Assembly (NCBI GenBank): GCA_026388095.1
Contig: JAPLKL010000034.1
Span: 1 to 32,793 of the forward strand
DNA from: Elusimicrobiota bacterium
GTDB lineage: Bacteria; Elusimicrobiota; Elusimicrobia; UBA1565; UBA9628
Direction: 5' to 3'
Length of the DNA stretch: 32,793 bases
This document shows positions 31,837 to 32,793 of the stretch, piece after piece. The notes beneath the pieces are model-generated. The model had not been told where the DNA came from, ran no database searches, and saw only the letters and a program-made list of their open reading frames with translations. The position numbers were made by a program, and so were the translations under genes. Numbering within the stretch: the first letter of the stretch is position 1; each line of letters begins with the position of its first letter.

Positions 31837-32457
31837 CTATTCGCGCAGGGACACGGGCTGGGCCCGGGGATGGTCCTTCTCATGCCGGCGCATGGCCTCG
31901 CCCAGCCAGGCGATGGTCTGGCCGAGGTCCTGCATGTTGCGCGCGGCCTCGTCGTCCTTGGCCACGTCGCCTTTCTCCAGGCCGAAGCCGAGGTTCCAGT
32001 AGGTCGAGCCGGGGATGACGGCGCCGGACATGAGGAACATGTGGTTGATGGTGTCGAAGGCGTGCGTCCCCCCTCCCCGCCGGACGGCGACTACGGCCGC
32101 GCCGATCTTGCCGCGCCAGAGGCCGCCGCTGGCCAGGCCCACGAGGCCGGCGCGGTCGAGCAGGGCTTTGACTTCGGCGCTGACGTCGGTGAAGTAGGTG
32201 GGCGAGCCGATGATGATCGCGTCGGCCTTGGTCATGCTCGCGATGACCTGGTTGACTGCGTCCTTGGTCTGGACGCAGCGGCCGTCCTTGGTCTCGAAAC
32301 ACTTGTAGCAGGCCAGGCAGCCGTGGATGGCCTGCCCGCCGATCTGGAGGAGCTCGACGTCCCAGCCCGCGGCCTTGATGGGTTCTAGAGCTTTCTTGAG
32401 CAGGATCTCCGTGTTGCCGCCTTGGCGCGGGCTTCCGTTGATGGCGATGGCTTTCAT
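31837..32457 (-). CDS. flavodoxin-fold NAD(P)H-dependent FMN reductase / iron-sulfur flavoprotein-like
   Basis: The 206-residue protein has the FMN phosphate-binding start AINGSPRQGGNTE (5-17), a Cys motif GCLACYKCF (46-54) followed by CVQTKD, and GSPTYFTDVSAEVKALLDR (84-102). These are features of the NADPH-dependent FMN reductase-like/iron-sulfur flavoprotein family; the Cys residues could bind an iron-sulfur cluster or serve as redox thiols. A GGAGAG precedes the ATG closely. It lies upstream of lexA on the same strand, separated by a 194-bp region with its own lexA promoter, and downstream of a partial gene that may share its transcript. Confidence 0.82.
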   Translation of the reverse strand: MKAIAINGSPRQGGNTEILLKKALEPIKAAGWDVELLQIGGQAIHGCLACYKCFETKDGRCVQTKDAVNQVIASMTKADAIIIGSPTYFTDVSAEVKALLDRAGLVGLASGGLWRGKIGAAVVAVRRGGGTHAFDTINHMFLMSGAVIPGSTYWNLGFGLEKGDVAKDDEAARNMQDLGQTIAWLGEAMRRHEKDHPRAQPVSLRE

Positions 32458-32492
32458 GGCTCTCCTGCCTTCCTGGGGTCGAGATGCCCGGC

Positions 32493-32793
32493 TCAGCGCA
32501 GCTTCTCCCGCGACTTCTCCGTGAGCTCCTGCCAGAGCCGCCGCTCCAGCGCCGCGGAGTTCTCCAGGCTCTCGTGGATCTGCGCCACCAGGCCCTTGAA
32601 CTTCTCGGAGTCGAGCTTGGCCGCGTCGCCCTTGGCCGCGGCCATATAGGCCGCAAGCGACTGGACCGCGCCGCTGAGGCTCTCGGCGCCCTCGCTGAAC
32701 TCCAAGGCCGCGTTATAGACGCTGCGCTCGCGGATGTCGGCCGCGTTGGGCTTGTGGAGCAGGAGCCAGGGCTGCCAGCGCACCTCGCGGGTC
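32493..32793 (-). CDS. partial helical protein of unknown function
   Basis: The frame stays open to the window edge, so the N-terminus may be missing; the first internal start is GTG at 32783. The visible 96 residues are rich in Ala, Glu, Lys and Leu and likely alpha-helical (SLSGAVQSLAAYMAAAKGDAAK, LVAQIHESLENSAALERRLWQEL). No family was recognised. It ends 35 bases before the flavodoxin-like gene. Confidence 0.5.
   Translation of the reverse strand, partial: TREVRWQPWLLLHKPNAADIRERSVYNAALEFSEGAESLSGAVQSLAAYMAAAKGDAAKLDSEKFKGLVAQIHESLENSAALERRLWQELTEKSREKLR

Noticed and set aside
1-32793. tRNA or rRNA genes
   Set aside because: No cloverleaf with a TTCGA/CCA-type arm and no rRNA-like conserved blocks were recognised on reading. 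A covariance-model scan would be decisive.

Overview
The window is GC-rich bacterial chromosomal DNA with tightly packed genes, ATGA-type overlaps, and several exported proteins rich in Ala and Pro. That style, the exported-enzyme fusions and the GuaB3-type purine operon suggest an uncultivated-lineage bacterium, possibly Elusimicrobiota. This placement is inferred from general resemblance; there is no rRNA or tRNA here to prove it.

Layout. 1-1437: a fragment of a secretin C-terminal domain, then a roughly 0.9-kb AT-richer insertion with 16-bp inverted termini and a flanking direct repeat of about 10 bp but no transposase. 1463-2734 (minus): an AI-2E/PerM-family membrane protein. 2912-13434: a nine-gene purine operon, guaB3-guaA-purC-purS-purL-purQ-purF-purD-purE, whose cistrons overlap by 1-4 bp except purQ/purF. 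Its PurS is a tandem duplication, and guaA carries two perfect hairpins inside its 5' coding end. 13481-16948: an exported FecR-domain protein (minus) and a PiT phosphate transporter with a long N-terminal extension. 16947-17629: a second non-coding, hairpin-rich element with 17-bp inverted termini. 17709-23690: an envelope or polysaccharide-type cluster (two GT-C-like membrane proteins, one with TPRs, a heparan-N-acetyltransferase-like membrane protein, an ATP-grasp ligase). 23707-27998: a receiver-histidine kinase, a secreted protein of unknown function, an exported nucleotidyltransferase of NadD type and a small zinc-ribbon protein.

27995-31676 (all minus) is the most interesting part. A lexA gene with a perfect 8-2-8 palindromic operator between its -35 and -10 is followed, apparently in one operon, by a RecA-fold protein without a P-loop, a small helical protein of about 81 residues, and a family-B DNA polymerase. 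The polymerase has an altered motif C, a degenerate exonuclease and a C-terminal sliding-clamp-like motif. The architecture parallels the LexA-controlled ImuA-ImuB-DnaE2 mutagenesis cassette, with a PolB2-like enzyme in place of a Y-family/DnaE2 pair. I infer an SOS-controlled damage-tolerance (translesion synthesis) system.

The right end holds an intergenic region with two palindromes between inverted DnaA-box-like 9-mers, a flavodoxin-fold reductase and a partial helical protein. Several genes in the right half have a -10 hexamer only 6-9 nt before the start codon, which points to frequent leaderless transcription.
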